A stretch of 59,103 nt of DNA from Clostridiaceae bacterium (GTDB lineage Bacteria; Bacillota; Clostridia; Oscillospirales; Acutalibacteraceae), in NCBI GenBank assembly GCA_016280595.1, contig JAEEHB010000050.1:1-59103 (forward strand), given 5' to 3'. The notes below the pieces were generated by a model. The model saw nothing but the letters and a program-made list of their open reading frames with translations. It searched no databases and was not told the DNA's origin. A program made the position numbers and the translations under genes. Below are positions 25,428 through 34,085 of this stretch, one piece after another. Position 1 is the stretch's first letter. Every line of letters begins with the position of its first letter.

Positions 25428-26792
25428 ATGTCAATCATCGAATCAAAAGTAAATCAGGAACAATATGATAAATTTGAAACAAGCCTGCACAACAGTTATT
25501 TCATAGACCCCAAACTTTTTTCAAAGTATGATATCAAAAAGGGTCTTCGCAACGCCGACGGCACGGGCGTTATGGCGGGCCTTACCAAGGTAAGTTCCGT
25601 TGAAGGCTATGTCATTTACGACGGTGAAAAACTGCCGCAGGAAGGTAATCTCTATTACAGGGGCATCAACCTCAACAGCCTTGTTGAAGCATGCATTGCG
25701 GAAAGCCGCTTCGGTTTTGAAGAAATAGCATATCTTCTTCTCTTTGGCAATCTGCCCGATAAAGAGGAACTTGCGAGATTTTCCGGCGTTCTTTCGGATT
25801 CGCGTGAACTTCCCGAAGATTTTACCGAAGATATGATAATGAAGGCTCCCTCGGCAAACGTTATGAACAAGATGGCGCGCTCCGTGCTTGCCCTCTATTC
25901 GTTTGACAAGGACCCCGACAATCTCGACGCGCCCAATGTGATGAGGCAGTGCATTCAGCTGATTGCCCAGCTGCCCGTGATTATGGCTTACGCCTATCAG
26001 GTAAAGCGCAGGACTTTTTATCACAAGAGTATGTATCTTCATCCCCTTGTACCCGGCCTTTCAACCGCCGAAACTATACTCCGCTCTATCAGAAGCACCA
26101 AAAAATATACGCCGGAAGAGGCAAGGCTTCTTGACCTTTGCCTTATGCTTCACGCGGATCACGGTGGCGGCAACAACTCCACCTTTGCCACCAGAGTAAT
26201 CACATCAAGCGGAGCGGACACCTACGCTTCCATCGCTTCGGGAATCAGCGCCCTCAAAGGCCCCAAGCACGGCGGCGCAAACATCAAGGTTTCCGAAATG
26301 GTGTCAATGATGCTTGATACAATAGACGACCCCGACAACGACGCGGAAGTGAAGGACTTCCTCGCGGACGTCATCACAAAGAAAGCCGGCGACGGCTCGG
26401 GACTCATCTACGGTATGGGCCACGCGGTCTACACGAAATCCGACCCGAGAGCGGTTATCCTCAGCAGTAAGGCAGGGGAATTCTCCGAGGGCACCGAGTT
26501 TGAAAGAGAATACCGCGCCCTCGCCGCAATTGAGCGCCTCACCCCCGAAGTCTTTGCAACTATCAAGGGCTCCGACAAAGTGATGTGCGCAAATGTTGAC
26601 CTGTATTCGGGCCTCGTTTACAAAATGCTCCGCATTCCCGAGGACCTCTATACTCCCGTATTTACCTGCGCGCGTATCGCGGGCTGGTCCGCTCACCGCA
26701 TAGAAGAACTGCTCACGGGCGGCAGAATCATCAGACCCGCTTACAAAAATGTCGGCGAAAGCCGCAACTATGTTCCCATTTCGGAAAGATGA
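25428..26792 (+). CDS. Citrate synthase
   Basis: A 454-residue citrate/2-methylcitrate synthase condensing oxaloacetate with acetyl-CoA. Catalytic elements are the first His in LMLHADHGGGNNSTF near residue 245, the second in GMGHAVYTKSDPRA near 326 and the Asp in NVDLYSGLVYKML near 386. GPKHGGAN is the family signature. The N-terminal extension of about 60 residues is common in clostridial forms. In an anaerobe it likely feeds glutamate synthesis through a partial TCA cycle. It opens an operon with queG-, holB- and ricT-like genes, which are functionally unrelated. Confidence 0.96.
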   Translation: MSIIESKVNQEQYDKFETSLHNSYFIDPKLFSKYDIKKGLRNADGTGVMAGLTKVSSVEGYVIYDGEKLPQEGNLYYRGINLNSLVEACIAESRFGFEEIAYLLLFGNLPDKEELARFSGVLSDSRELPEDFTEDMIMKAPSANVMNKMARSVLALYSFDKDPDNLDAPNVMRQCIQLIAQLPVIMAYAYQVKRRTFYHKSMYLHPLVPGLSTAETILRSIRSTKKYTPEEARLLDLCLMLHADHGGGNNSTFATRVITSSGADTYASIASGISALKGPKHGGANIKVSEMVSMMLDTIDDPDNDAEVKDFLADVITKKAGDGSGLIYGMGHAVYTKSDPRAVILSSKAGEFSEGTEFEREYRALAAIERLTPEVFATIKGSDKVMCANVDLYSGLVYKMLRIPEDLYTPVFTCARIAGWSAHRIEELLTGGRIIRPAYKNVGESRNYVPISER

Positions 26793-26808
26793 AAGAAGGT
26801 CTTTACCT

Positions 26809-27696
26809 ATGAACATAAAATCTCTTAAACTTCTGCCTTCTATACTCGTTCTGGCGGTAAGCGCTCCCGTTGCCGTGCTTCTTCGCTGCACCCACTATTT
26901 CGGCCTGCTTGAGGTGCACACGGGCTTCTTTGCCGAAACGGGATTCAAGGTAATTCTGTTTTATGCCGTGCTTCTTGCGGCGGCGCTGTTTTTCTATATC
27001 AGCGTTTTCGTCAACAGAAAGATTTACGCGTTTGACTCCGCCGTTGCGAAGAGACCCGTCTCCGCAATCGCTTCAATCATATGCGGTATCGGCTGTTTCA
27101 TTTCCGTTTACGGCGAATACACCGCGAAGGATGTTGACTCCTCCGCCTACACCGTATCATCGGCGCTGACTTCATCGTCCGTCGGCCCCGTGCTCACTTA
27201 CGTAATCTGCGTTCTCGGCCTCATATCCGCCGTGTGGTTTCTGGTGCTCGGCATCACCCTGCTTACGGGCAGAAGCAACGGCTCGGCTTACAGACTGCTC
27301 GCCCTCGCGCCCGTGCTGTGGTGCATCGTGAGGCTTGTGCTCAGATTCACAAGAACTGTCAGTTACCTTAAAGTTTCCGACCTCTTCCTTGAAATGATGG
27401 CTCTCGCGGCATACTGCATATTCTTTATGGCTTATGCGCGCTGCTCCTCCGGCATCAATGCCGAAACCTCACCCAAACAGATTGTTTCCTTCGGCTTTAT
27501 CGGCGCTCTGCTCGGCTTCGTCTGCTTTATTCCCAGAGCCGTTGCCGCTCTTTCGGGCCGCGCCGATTTCATATTCATTCTTTCAAGAGCGGACCTGAGC
27601 GATTTCACAATCGCCCTGTTTATGCTCGCATCAATCTTCACGCGTATGATACCCGCCGGCTCCGTAATCGCGCAGGACGGCACCCCGGCAAAATAA
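26809..27696 (+). CDS. Uncharacterised polytopic membrane protein
   Basis: A 295-residue protein with about eight hydrophobic helices and short loops. Segments include LPSILVLAVSAPVAVLL, VILFYAVLLAAALFFYISVFV, LTYVICVLGLISAVWFLVLG and FGFIGALLGFVCFI. There is no recognised transporter or enzyme motif. The start MNIKSLK is chosen because AAGAAGG lies 9 bases upstream and a longer frame would run back into the citrate synthase gene. Similar multi-spanning hypothetical proteins are common in gut Clostridia. It lies 16 bases after citrate synthase and 24 before the AEC transporter. Function unknown. Confidence 0.85.
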   Translation: MNIKSLKLLPSILVLAVSAPVAVLLRCTHYFGLLEVHTGFFAETGFKVILFYAVLLAAALFFYISVFVNRKIYAFDSAVAKRPVSAIASIICGIGCFISVYGEYTAKDVDSSAYTVSSALTSSSVGPVLTYVICVLGLISAVWFLVLGITLLTGRSNGSAYRLLALAPVLWCIVRLVLRFTRTVSYLKVSDLFLEMMALAAYCIFFMAYARCSSGINAETSPKQIVSFGFIGALLGFVCFIPRAVAALSGRADFIFILSRADLSDFTIALFMLASIFTRMIPAGSVIAQDGTPAK

Positions 27697-27720
27697 TATA
27701 ATCAACACTGAGGGAAAACC

Positions 27721-28668
27721 ATGTTTCTTCAGAATATGCTTATTGCCGCAAGGCAGGTGGGAATTCTTTACATAATGGTGCTTATCGGCGTGATTGCCGA
27801 CAAGACAGGTTTCTACACCGAAGGCGTTGCGAAAAAATGCACAGACCTTCTCTTTTACATCATCACTCCCGCCAAAATACTTGAAAGTTTCTTTACACTC
27901 GAATACAGCCGCAAAGCCCTCATCGGGCTGCTTGTTGCTATAGGCGCGGGCCTTGCGATGCACACCTTCGCCGCGCTCGTAACCCTGCCGTTTTTCAATA
28001 AAGAAACGCCCGAAAAAGCCGCAGTGTACAAGTACGCGGCAGTTTACGGCAACTGCGGATATATGGGTCTGCCCCTTGTGGATGCAGTGGTGGGCGCGAG
28101 CGGTGTTTTCTACTGCTCGGCGGTGATAATCTCTTTTCAGATTTTCACCTTCACACACGGCGTGTGGCTTATGACAAAAGACTCCGGTGACGCGGGCAAA
28201 AAGTTTGATTTCAAAAAAATCATACTCAATCCCGGCGTGCTCCCCGTCTTTGTAGGCCTGCCCGTTTTCATATCGGGGCTTCGCCTGCCCTCTCTGATTC
28301 TCTCTCCGATAGAATCGATAGCGGGTATGAACTCGCCCCTCGCGATGCTTATTTTCGGCACCTATGTGGCAAACACCGATTTCAGATCGATTTTCGGCCA
28401 CGCAAAAATCGCGGGCGTGGCACTGGTTAAACTTATTCTGCTGCCGCTCGCTATGATAGGCGCGCTGAAACTGCTCGGTATAGGCGGCGAGCTCGGCGCG
28501 ACACTTGTGGTCGTATCCGCAACGCCCCCCGCCAACAACACTATACTTTTCGCCTCAAAATATGAAAGAGACACTTCCCTCGCTTCGCAGACCGTTGCCG
28601 TGCTGAGCCTCATTTCAATTCTCACCCTGCCGGTAATGATTGCCCTGGGAAGCGCGGTGCTGAATTAG
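27721..28668 (+). CDS. AEC-family (auxin efflux carrier-like) transporter
   Basis: A 315-residue membrane protein with about ten transmembrane helices in two halves. The family motif YGNCGYMGLPLVDAVVG lies near residue 103, and the C-terminal half has ATPPANNTILFASKY near 275. AEC transporters export or exchange organic anions such as malate or amino-acid derivatives. Next to citrate synthase, a dicarboxylate or tricarboxylate substrate is tempting but not shown. It is followed one base later by the QueG-like gene. Confidence 0.92.
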   Translation: MFLQNMLIAARQVGILYIMVLIGVIADKTGFYTEGVAKKCTDLLFYIITPAKILESFFTLEYSRKALIGLLVAIGAGLAMHTFAALVTLPFFNKETPEKAAVYKYAAVYGNCGYMGLPLVDAVVGASGVFYCSAVIISFQIFTFTHGVWLMTKDSGDAGKKFDFKKIILNPGVLPVFVGLPVFISGLRLPSLILSPIESIAGMNSPLAMLIFGTYVANTDFRSIFGHAKIAGVALVKLILLPLAMIGALKLLGIGGELGATLVVVSATPPANNTILFASKYERDTSLASQTVAVLSLISILTLPVMIALGSAVLN

Positions 28669-28669
28669 T

Positions 28670-29473
28670 ATGAACGAAATACTTTCAAAGGTTTCTCCTC
28701 TGTGGGGAATCTGCCCGTTTGATTTTATAGGCATGGACAATCTGATTGATTGCCGGGCAAAAAGCCGTATGCCGGAAAACCCGAAGTCGATTATCGTTTT
28801 CGCCTTCCCCTATCTTCACCCCGAAGAGGACTATGAGGGACTCAATGTTTCAAAATACGCCGCCGTGCAGGATTATCACACGGTGTCCTCCGCGAGGCTT
28901 GACGAAGCCTGCCGAGCGCTCTCGGAAAAATATCCCGGCGAGGAATTCGTATATTTCGCGGATAATTCCCCCCTGCCCGAAGTGAAGGCGGCTGTGGGCG
29001 CAGGCATAGGTGTAAGGGGCGCAAATGCACTGCTCATCACAGAAAAATACGGTTCTTTCGTCTTTCTCGGCGAAATAATCACATCGCTCGAAATCGAAGC
29101 AAATCTGCCGCACGTGTCGGAGTGCATAAAATGCGGCAGGTGCGAAAAGGCCTGCCCGCAGGGCGCGATAAAAGACGGAATAATCACCAGAGAAAAATGC
29201 CTTTCATATATCACCCAGAAAAAAGGTGAACTCACCCCCGAAGAGCAGGAACTTATCAGAAAATCAGGCTGCGCCTGGGGCTGCGATATCTGCCAGAATG
29301 TCTGCCCGCTCAACAAAAAGGCGCAGACAACGGAAATGGAAGATTTCATCTCCGGCTTCAAGGCAAATGTGAGCCCCGAAGACCCGGTCGAAGGCAGAGC
29401 CTTCGCCTGGCGCGGCGAAAAAACCATCAGAAGAAATCTTGGAATTCTCGAAAACGACAGTGAACAGGACTGA
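28670..29473 (+). CDS. Epoxyqueuosine reductase-like Fe-S protein (QueG family, short form)
   Basis: A 267-residue cobalamin/4Fe-4S reductase of the QueG family. The cobalamin-binding part shows DNSPLPEVKAAVGAGIGVRGANALLI near residue 100, followed by YGSFVFLGEI. Two ferredoxin-type clusters follow: CIKCGRCEKACP near 160 and CAWGCDICQNVCP near 203. E. coli QueG converts epoxyqueuosine to queuosine in tRNA. This protein lacks the C-terminal HEAT repeat, and its loop reads GIGVRGAN where QueG has the GLGWIGKN type, so it may be a divergent paralogue. It sits 6 bases before holB. Confidence 0.85.
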   Translation: MNEILSKVSPLWGICPFDFIGMDNLIDCRAKSRMPENPKSIIVFAFPYLHPEEDYEGLNVSKYAAVQDYHTVSSARLDEACRALSEKYPGEEFVYFADNSPLPEVKAAVGAGIGVRGANALLITEKYGSFVFLGEIITSLEIEANLPHVSECIKCGRCEKACPQGAIKDGIITREKCLSYITQKKGELTPEEQELIRKSGCAWGCDICQNVCPLNKKAQTTEMEDFISGFKANVSPEDPVEGRAFAWRGEKTIRRNLGILENDSEQD

Positions 29474-29479
29474 AAAGCC

Positions 29480-30361
29480 ATGATTGTAAAAGGATTTGAC
29501 CTCACCAGCGCAACCGAAAATCTTATAGTTGAATCCATCAAGGCAAATCACTTCCCTCACGCGGTGCTTATTGAAGGCTCCGGTGCCGCGCAGAGAGCCG
29601 CCCTCGCGGACAAAATCGCTCTCGCGCTTATCTGCGGCAACAAGGAGACCGTGCCCTGCGGCGAGTGTTCGGACTGCATCAAAGCGAGCCACCGCTCCCA
29701 TCCCGATATAATCTACCGCGAGCCTGATTCGGGCACGTCCGCTCCGCTGTATAAAGTGGAATCAATCAGAAAAATCGTTGAAGACTGCTATGTGCTTCCC
29801 AACGAAGCAGATGTGAAAATATACATAATCGCCGATGCGGACAAAATGAATATCTCCGCGCAAAACGCTTTTCTCAAAACGCTCGAAGAGCCTTCCGCGC
29901 ACTCGATGTATATACTGCTGTGCAGTGCCAAAGAGGCTTTTCTGCCCACGATTCTCTCAAGAGTCACCCTCTTCAACATAGGCGAGGAGGAGCGCGAGGA
30001 GGCAAGCGAAGAGGCGAAAAACGCGGCGGACGCCGTTGCCCTTGCACTTACACAGGCGAATGAATACGAAATTTTGAAAGCGGCGGGCGTGTTTGACAAA
30101 AACCAGAAACTGCTTACGGAAACCCTGCCTCTGCTCGAAGAAATCTTCGCTCAGGCACTCAGAATAAAACTTGACGCGGCCGTTGACGAGCCCACCGGCA
30201 CTCCGGTGACGCTTGCCCGCACTCTTTCGTCGGCGGCACTTCTGCGCCTCATTGACAGCGCGGAAAAAATCGCGGCGGGCATCAAACAAAACGCAAATCT
30301 CAATCTTACGATTGTCAGGCTGTGCACCTGCTTCAGGTCCGCCGTCAAAGAACAGGAGTAA
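29480..30361 (+). CDS. holB: DNA polymerase III subunit delta'
   Basis: A 293-residue AAA+ clamp-loader subunit. The P-loop region is degenerate (EGSGAAQRAALAD), as is usual for delta'. The zinc module reads CGNKETVPCGECSDCIKASH near residue 55-75, and the sensor/arginine-finger region is NAFLKTLEEPSAH near 132 followed by CSAKEAFLPTILSRV (SRx motif). It loads the beta clamp with delta and tau. The neighbour ricT is its usual partner in Firmicute chromosomes, which supports the call. Confidence 0.93.
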   Translation: MIVKGFDLTSATENLIVESIKANHFPHAVLIEGSGAAQRAALADKIALALICGNKETVPCGECSDCIKASHRSHPDIIYREPDSGTSAPLYKVESIRKIVEDCYVLPNEADVKIYIIADADKMNISAQNAFLKTLEEPSAHSMYILLCSAKEAFLPTILSRVTLFNIGEEEREEASEEAKNAADAVALALTQANEYEILKAAGVFDKNQKLLTETLPLLEEIFAQALRIKLDAAVDEPTGTPVTLARTLSSAALLRLIDSAEKIAAGIKQNANLNLTIVRLCTCFRSAVKEQE

Positions 30362-30364
30362 ATT

Positions 30365-31228
30365 ATGGCAGAAATAGTCGGAATCCGTTTCAAGGATGTA
30401 GGCAAAATTTATTATTTCGACCCCGACGGTCAGAAATTCGAAAAAGGCAGCCACGCGATAGTTGAAACCGTGCGCGGCGTTGAATGCGGCGAAGTTGCCA
30501 TCGCCAACAGAGAGGCCGACGAAAACGAAATCGTGAAGCCGCTCAAAAAAATAATCCGCCCCGCCTCCCCTCAGGATATCAAAACCTATGAGGAAAACAG
30601 AGCGAAGGAAATCAAGGCCGCCGAAATATGCAGAGAGCGTATAGAGGCGCATAAACTTGAAATGAACCTCGTTGATGTGGAATACACTTTTGACGGGGGC
30701 AAGATTCTCTTTTATTTCACCGCTGACGGCAGAGTTGACTTCCGTGAACTTGTTAAAGACCTTGCCGGTATTTTCAGAACGAGAATCGAACTGCGCCAGA
30801 TAGGCGTGCGCGACAAGGCGAAAATGGTGGGCGGCATAGGCATATGCGGCAGACCTTTCTGCTGTAAAACCTTCCTGGGCGATTTTCAGCCCGTTACCAT
30901 CAAGATGGCAAAGGAGCAGGGGCTCTCGCTCAACCCCGGCAAAATCAGCGGCTGCTGCGGCAGACTTATGTGCTGCCTCAAATACGAGCAGAACGCATAT
31001 GATTACCTGCTCAAAATCACGCCCAAGCCCGGCGCGATAGTCGATACCCCCGAAGGCAGAGGCAAAGTGACGGAGTGCAGCCTTATCACCGGCAAACTCA
31101 AGGTACAGATGGACGACAGCCCCAACGGCATACCCAGAACTTTCGGGCGTGACGATGTGAAACTCATAAAGGACGGCAGAATAAGCGTTGACAAAGAAGA
31201 ACTTGCCGGACTTGAGGATATAGAATAA
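30365..31228 (+). CDS. ricT: PSP1-domain protein RicT (YaaT), RicAFT complex subunit
   Basis: A 287-residue PSP1-domain protein. The Cys-rich signature is ICGRPFCCKTFLGDF near residue 160, continuing with SGCCGRLMCCLKYEQ near 196. In Bacillus subtilis RicT joins RicA and RicF in a 4Fe-4S complex that promotes RNase Y-dependent mRNA processing and affects sporulation and competence. N-terminal IVGIRFKDVGKIYYF and AKMVGGIG segments are typical. It lies 3 bases after holB, the conserved order. It is the last gene of the operon, followed by a strong terminator. Confidence 0.95.
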   Translation: MAEIVGIRFKDVGKIYYFDPDGQKFEKGSHAIVETVRGVECGEVAIANREADENEIVKPLKKIIRPASPQDIKTYEENRAKEIKAAEICRERIEAHKLEMNLVDVEYTFDGGKILFYFTADGRVDFRELVKDLAGIFRTRIELRQIGVRDKAKMVGGIGICGRPFCCKTFLGDFQPVTIKMAKEQGLSLNPGKISGCCGRLMCCLKYEQNAYDYLLKITPKPGAIVDTPEGRGKVTECSLITGKLKVQMDDSPNGIPRTFGRDDVKLIKDGRISVDKEELAGLEDIE

Positions 31229-31234
31229 TAAATT

Positions 31235-31259
31235 GAGCCGCCGAAGGGCGGCTCTTTTT
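31235..31259. terminator. Intrinsic terminator after ricT
   Basis: GAGCCGCC (31235-31242), loop GAAG, GGCGGCTC (31247-31254), then TTTTT. It is strong on the plus strand. On the minus strand it may also end the convergent DUF4298 gene, where the trailing run (AATTTATT) is weaker. Confidence 0.92.
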
Positions 31260-31264
31260 GTTTA

Positions 31265-31567
31265 TTACATGTTGCCGAGCGCGGCGGCTCTTTCCTTGAT
31301 TTCGCGTATCTCTTCAAGCAGATTGTAGATGCCGTCCTCCGAAAGCACTCCCCTTTTCATGCCGGGCGGGAAAAGTCCTTCCTCATCCGCGGCAAAGTCC
31401 TTCTTCCACTCGCTTCCGGTATAGTAGGCGTCAAGCTTCTGCGCGCCGGGAAGCTGTTTCTCAAATTCATCAAGAGAAGCCGACAGCTGTTTTGCCGCGG
31501 CGGAAACTTCGTCAAAGATTTTTTCATAACGCTCAACTCTGTTTATCTGCGTTCTGGTCACTTTCAT
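31265..31567 (-). CDS. DUF4298 protein
   Basis: A 100-residue cytoplasmic protein of the DUF4298 family. The sequence is mostly helical and charged: RVERYEKIFDEVSAAAKQLS, LDEFEKQLP, then the family stretch YYTGSEWKKDFAADEEG, LKRGVLSEDGIYNLLEEI-type end. DUF4298 genes are common in Firmicutes and have no known role. It is monocistronic in appearance, read toward the ricT terminator. Confidence 0.88.
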   Translation of the reverse strand: MKVTRTQINRVERYEKIFDEVSAAAKQLSASLDEFEKQLPGAQKLDAYYTGSEWKKDFAADEEGLFPPGMKRGVLSEDGIYNLLEEIREIKERAAALGNM

Positions 31568-31626
31568 ATGTTTATCCCTTCCGGTGTTCAGATATTATAG
31601 GCGAAATCCGCCCAACGGATTATGTT

Positions 31627-31657
31627 GAAAAAAGACCTGCCTTCGCAAGTCTTTTTT
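31627..31657 (-). terminator. Intrinsic terminator of the tRNA-Arg transcript
   Basis: On the minus strand, two bases after the tRNA CCA: AAAAAAGACTTGC, loop GAAG, GCAGGTCTTTTTT. The 7-bp core is extended by A-T pairs and ends in a T-run. Confidence 0.88.
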
Positions 31658-31658
31658 C

Positions 31659-31733
31659 TGGCACCCCCTGGGGGAATCGAACCCTCAACTGACCCTTAGG
31701 AGGGGTCTGTTATATCCATTTAACTAAGGAGGC
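31659..31733 (-). tRNA. tRNA-Arg (anticodon CCT)
   Basis: A 75-nt cloverleaf with encoded CCA. Acceptor GCCTCCT pairs with AGGGGGT (G-U at 1-72 and 4-69). The D arm is GTTA/TAAC and the anticodon stem GACCC/GGGTC with loop CTCCTAA gives anticodon CCT (codon AGG). The T arm GAGGG/CCCCC, loop TTCGATT, has one A-C mismatch. A terminator follows at once. Confidence 0.93.
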
Positions 31734-31795
31734 ATATGTTTTAATTTTCAATCTTTCTGGGCTTATTCAATAAGGCGCAAAGCGACATCATTTAT

Positions 31796-31838
31796 CAAAG
31801 GCAGGGCCTTTGATATATCTCCGTTTAACTATGGGGGC
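31796..31838 (-). pseudogene. Truncated tRNA-Arg-like relic (5' half)
   Basis: The minus strand reads GCCCCCATAGTTAAACGG, then an intact-looking stem CAAAG/CTTTG with loop GCCCTGC whose middle is again CCT. It parallels the acceptor, D and anticodon arms of the tRNA-Arg 60 bases downstream. Position 33 is C where U is required, and no T arm or 3' acceptor strand follows. It lies about 10-15 bases after the promoter, so it is transcribed ahead of the real tRNA. Confidence 0.6.
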
Positions 31839-31854
31839 ATCTGTATCTTGCACT

Positions 31855-31883
31855 ATATTATCAAAACCTCGTTGTAAAGTCAA
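31855..31883 (-). promoter_or_regulatory. Promoter of the tRNA-Arg transcript
   Basis: Minus-strand TTGACT (31878-31883), 17-bp spacer, TAATAT (31855-31860), placed just before the tRNA relic. The gene-free stretch 31568-32014 also holds the tRNA, its terminator and the pgk promoter. Confidence 0.8.
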
Positions 31884-31939
31884 GATAAAAAATTCACGCG
31901 AACGGCGCAATCTTCGTATATTTCGTCAACAAAAACTTC

Positions 31940-31968
31940 TTGAATTATCACGTGCCATACTTTATAAT
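31940..31968 (+). promoter_or_regulatory. Promoter of pgk-tpiA-gpmI
   Basis: TTGAAT (31940-31945), 17-bp spacer, TATAAT (31963-31968), 46 bases before the pgk ATG. It is divergent from the tRNA-Arg promoter. Confidence 0.87.
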
Positions 31969-32014
31969 ATTATACGGTCAATATTAAGAATTTAACCCGA
32001 AAGGACGGACCCTC

Positions 32015-33226
32015 ATGAGTTTACTTAACAAGAAAACCGTTGACGACATCAACGCAAAAGGCAAAAGAGTACTTGTCCGCTGCGACTTCAACGTTCCCAT
32101 CAAAGACGGTGTCATTACCGACGAAAACAGAATCAACGGTGCGCTTCCTACCATCCGCAAACTGATTGATGACGGCGCAAAGGTTATTCTCTGCTCCCAC
32201 CTCGGCAAGCCCAAAAACGGCCCCGAAGCAAAGTTTTCACTTGCTCCCGTAGCAGTCAGACTTTCCGAGAAACTCGGCAAAGAAGTTGTATTTGCAGCCG
32301 ATGACACGGTTGTGGGCGAAAACGCAAGAGCCGCTGTTGCCGCCATGAAAGACGGCGATGTTGTTCTGCTTGAAAACACCCGCTTCCGCCCCGAAGAAAC
32401 CAAAAACGGCGAAGAGTTTTCAAAAGATCTCGCCAGCATCTGCGATATCTATGTAAACGACGCTTTCGGCGCCGCTCACAGAGCGCACTGCTCCACCGTA
32501 GGTGTTGCAAACTATGTGCAGGAGGCAGCCGTAGGCTACCTTATGGGCAAAGAACTCAAATACCTCGGCAACGCAGTTGAAAACCCCGAAAGACCTTTTG
32601 TAACCATCCTCGGCGGCGCAAAGGTTGCCGACAAACTCAATGTTATTGACAACCTGCTTGAAAAAGCCGACACCCTCATCATAGGCGGCGGCATGGCATA
32701 CACCTTCATCAAAGCGAAAGGCTACGAAATCGGCCTTTCAATCTGCGATGATTCCAAGATTGATTACTGCAAGGATATGCTCAAAAAGGCTCAGGAAAAG
32801 GGCGTAAGAATCATCCTTCCCATCGACACCGTTATAGGCCCCTGCTTCCCCGACCCCATTGACGCTCCCATCGAAACCAGCATTGTAGATTCAAGAGAAA
32901 TTCCCGCCGACATGGAAGGCCTTGATATCGGCCCCGTGAGCGCGGAAAACTTCGCTCTCGAAATCAAGCACGCAAAGACCGTTGTATGGAACGGCCCCAT
33001 GGGCGTGTTTGAAAATCCCGTTCTCAACAAGGGCACCCTCGCTGTTGCGAAAGCGCTTGCAGAGTCAAACGCAGTCACCATTATCGGCGGCGGCGACTCC
33101 GCGGCGGCTGTTAACCAGCTCGGCTTCGGCGACAAGATGTCTCATATATCCACCGGCGGCGGCGCTTCACTCGAATTCCTCGAGGGCAAAGCACTTCCCG
33201 GCATTGAAGCAGTAAACGACAAATAA
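32015..33226 (+). CDS. pgk: Phosphoglycerate kinase
   Basis: A 403-residue two-domain glycolytic kinase moving phosphate from 1,3-bisphosphoglycerate to ADP. N-domain substrate residues show in [12 protein letters not shown], the HLGKPK loop near residue 68 and [12 protein letters not shown] near 148. The C-domain nucleotide site is marked by GGAKVADK, and [13 protein letters not shown] near 357 forms the conserved loop. Length is usual (about 395-405). Codon use is strongly biased, as expected for high expression. It leads an operon with tpiA and gpmI. The usual partner gap is not present in the window. Confidence 0.98.
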   Translation: MSLLNKKTVDDINAKGKRVLVRCDFNVPIKDGVITDENRINGALPTIRKLIDDGAKVILCSHLGKPKNGPEAKFSLAPVAVRLSEKLGKEVVFAADDTVVGENARAAVAAMKDGDVVLLENTRFRPEETKNGEEFSKDLASICDIYVNDAFGAAHRAHCSTVGVANYVQEAAVGYLMGKELKYLGNAVENPERPFVTILGGAKVADKLNVIDNLLEKADTLIIGGGMAYTFIKAKGYEIGLSICDDSKIDYCKDMLKKAQEKGVRIILPIDTVIGPCFPDPIDAPIETSIVDSREIPADMEGLDIGPVSAENFALEIKHAKTVVWNGPMGVFENPVLNKGTLAVAKALAESNAVTIIGGGDSAAAVNQLGFGDKMSHISTGGGASLEFLEGKALPGIEAVNDK

Positions 33227-33243
33227 ATTACCGGAGGTTAATT

Positions 33244-34011
33244 ATGGATAAATCACTTCGCAGACCTGTTATCGCAGGCAACTGGAAAATGAACAACACT
33301 CCCGCTCAGGCAAAGGCTCTTATTGAAGAAATGAAACCCCTCGTAGCAAACGCCGACTGTGAAGTCGTTCTTTGCGTGCCTTACATTGACCTTTACGCCG
33401 CTATGGAAGCAGCGCAGGGCTCCAACATCAAAATCGGCGCAGAGAACTGCCACTGGGCTGAAAAAGGCGCTTTCACCGGCGAAATCTCCGCTGAGATGCT
33501 CAAAGCCGCAGGCGTGCCCTATGTTATCATCGGCCACTCCGAGAGAAGGCAGTACTTCGGCGAAACCGACGAGACCGTACGCGACCGTGTTCGCGCCGCT
33601 CTTGACGCAGGCCTCAAGGTAATCCTCTGCGTAGGCGAAGTTCTCTCCGAGAGAAAACTCGGCATCACCTCCGAAATCGTCTGCAAGCAGACCAAGGTTG
33701 CTCTCTCCGGCGTTAAGGCCGAAGAACTTGCAAACATCATTATCGCTTACGAGCCCGTATGGGCAATCGGAACAGGCGAAACCGCCACTCCCGAGCAGGC
33801 AAATGAAGTATGCAAAATCATCCGCGAACTCATTGCAGACCTCTACTCAAAAGCAGACGCCGACAGATTTGTTATCCAGTACGGCGGCTCAATGAACGAC
33901 GGCAACGCAGCCGAGCTCCTCGCTCAGTATGATGTTGACGGCGGCCTTATCGGCGGCGCTTCGCTCAAAGCCGACAAATTTGCCGTTATCGTTGACGCGG
34001 CAAGCAAATAA
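33244..34011 (+). CDS. tpiA: Triosephosphate isomerase
   Basis: A 255-residue TIM barrel interconverting dihydroxyacetone phosphate and glyceraldehyde-3-phosphate. Catalytic Lys is in GNWKMNN near residue 15, His in IGHSERRQYFGE near 98 and Glu in AYEPVWAIGTG near 171. The phosphate loop GTGETATPEQA and YGGSMND complete the site. It lies 17 bases after pgk, with GGAGG before its ATG. Confidence 0.98.
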   Translation: MDKSLRRPVIAGNWKMNNTPAQAKALIEEMKPLVANADCEVVLCVPYIDLYAAMEAAQGSNIKIGAENCHWAEKGAFTGEISAEMLKAAGVPYVIIGHSERRQYFGETDETVRDRVRAALDAGLKVILCVGEVLSERKLGITSEIVCKQTKVALSGVKAEELANIIIAYEPVWAIGTGETATPEQANEVCKIIRELIADLYSKADADRFVIQYGGSMNDGNAAELLAQYDVDGGLIGGASLKADKFAVIVDAASK

Positions 34012-34019
34012 TAAAGCAC

Positions 34020-34061
34020 ACGGGGCTGTTGCAGAGAGGTAACTCTTTTGCGGCAGCCCGT
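34020..34061 (+). other. Long intercistronic hairpin between tpiA and gpmI
   Basis: ACGGGGCTGTTGCAGAGAG (34020-34038) pairs with CTCTTTTGCGGCAGCCCGT (34043-34061) with one bulge and internal loops. No T-run follows, so it is an mRNA processing or stability element rather than a terminator. Confidence 0.6.
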
Positions 34062-34085
34062 AAATAATACAGAAAGAAGATAGTT

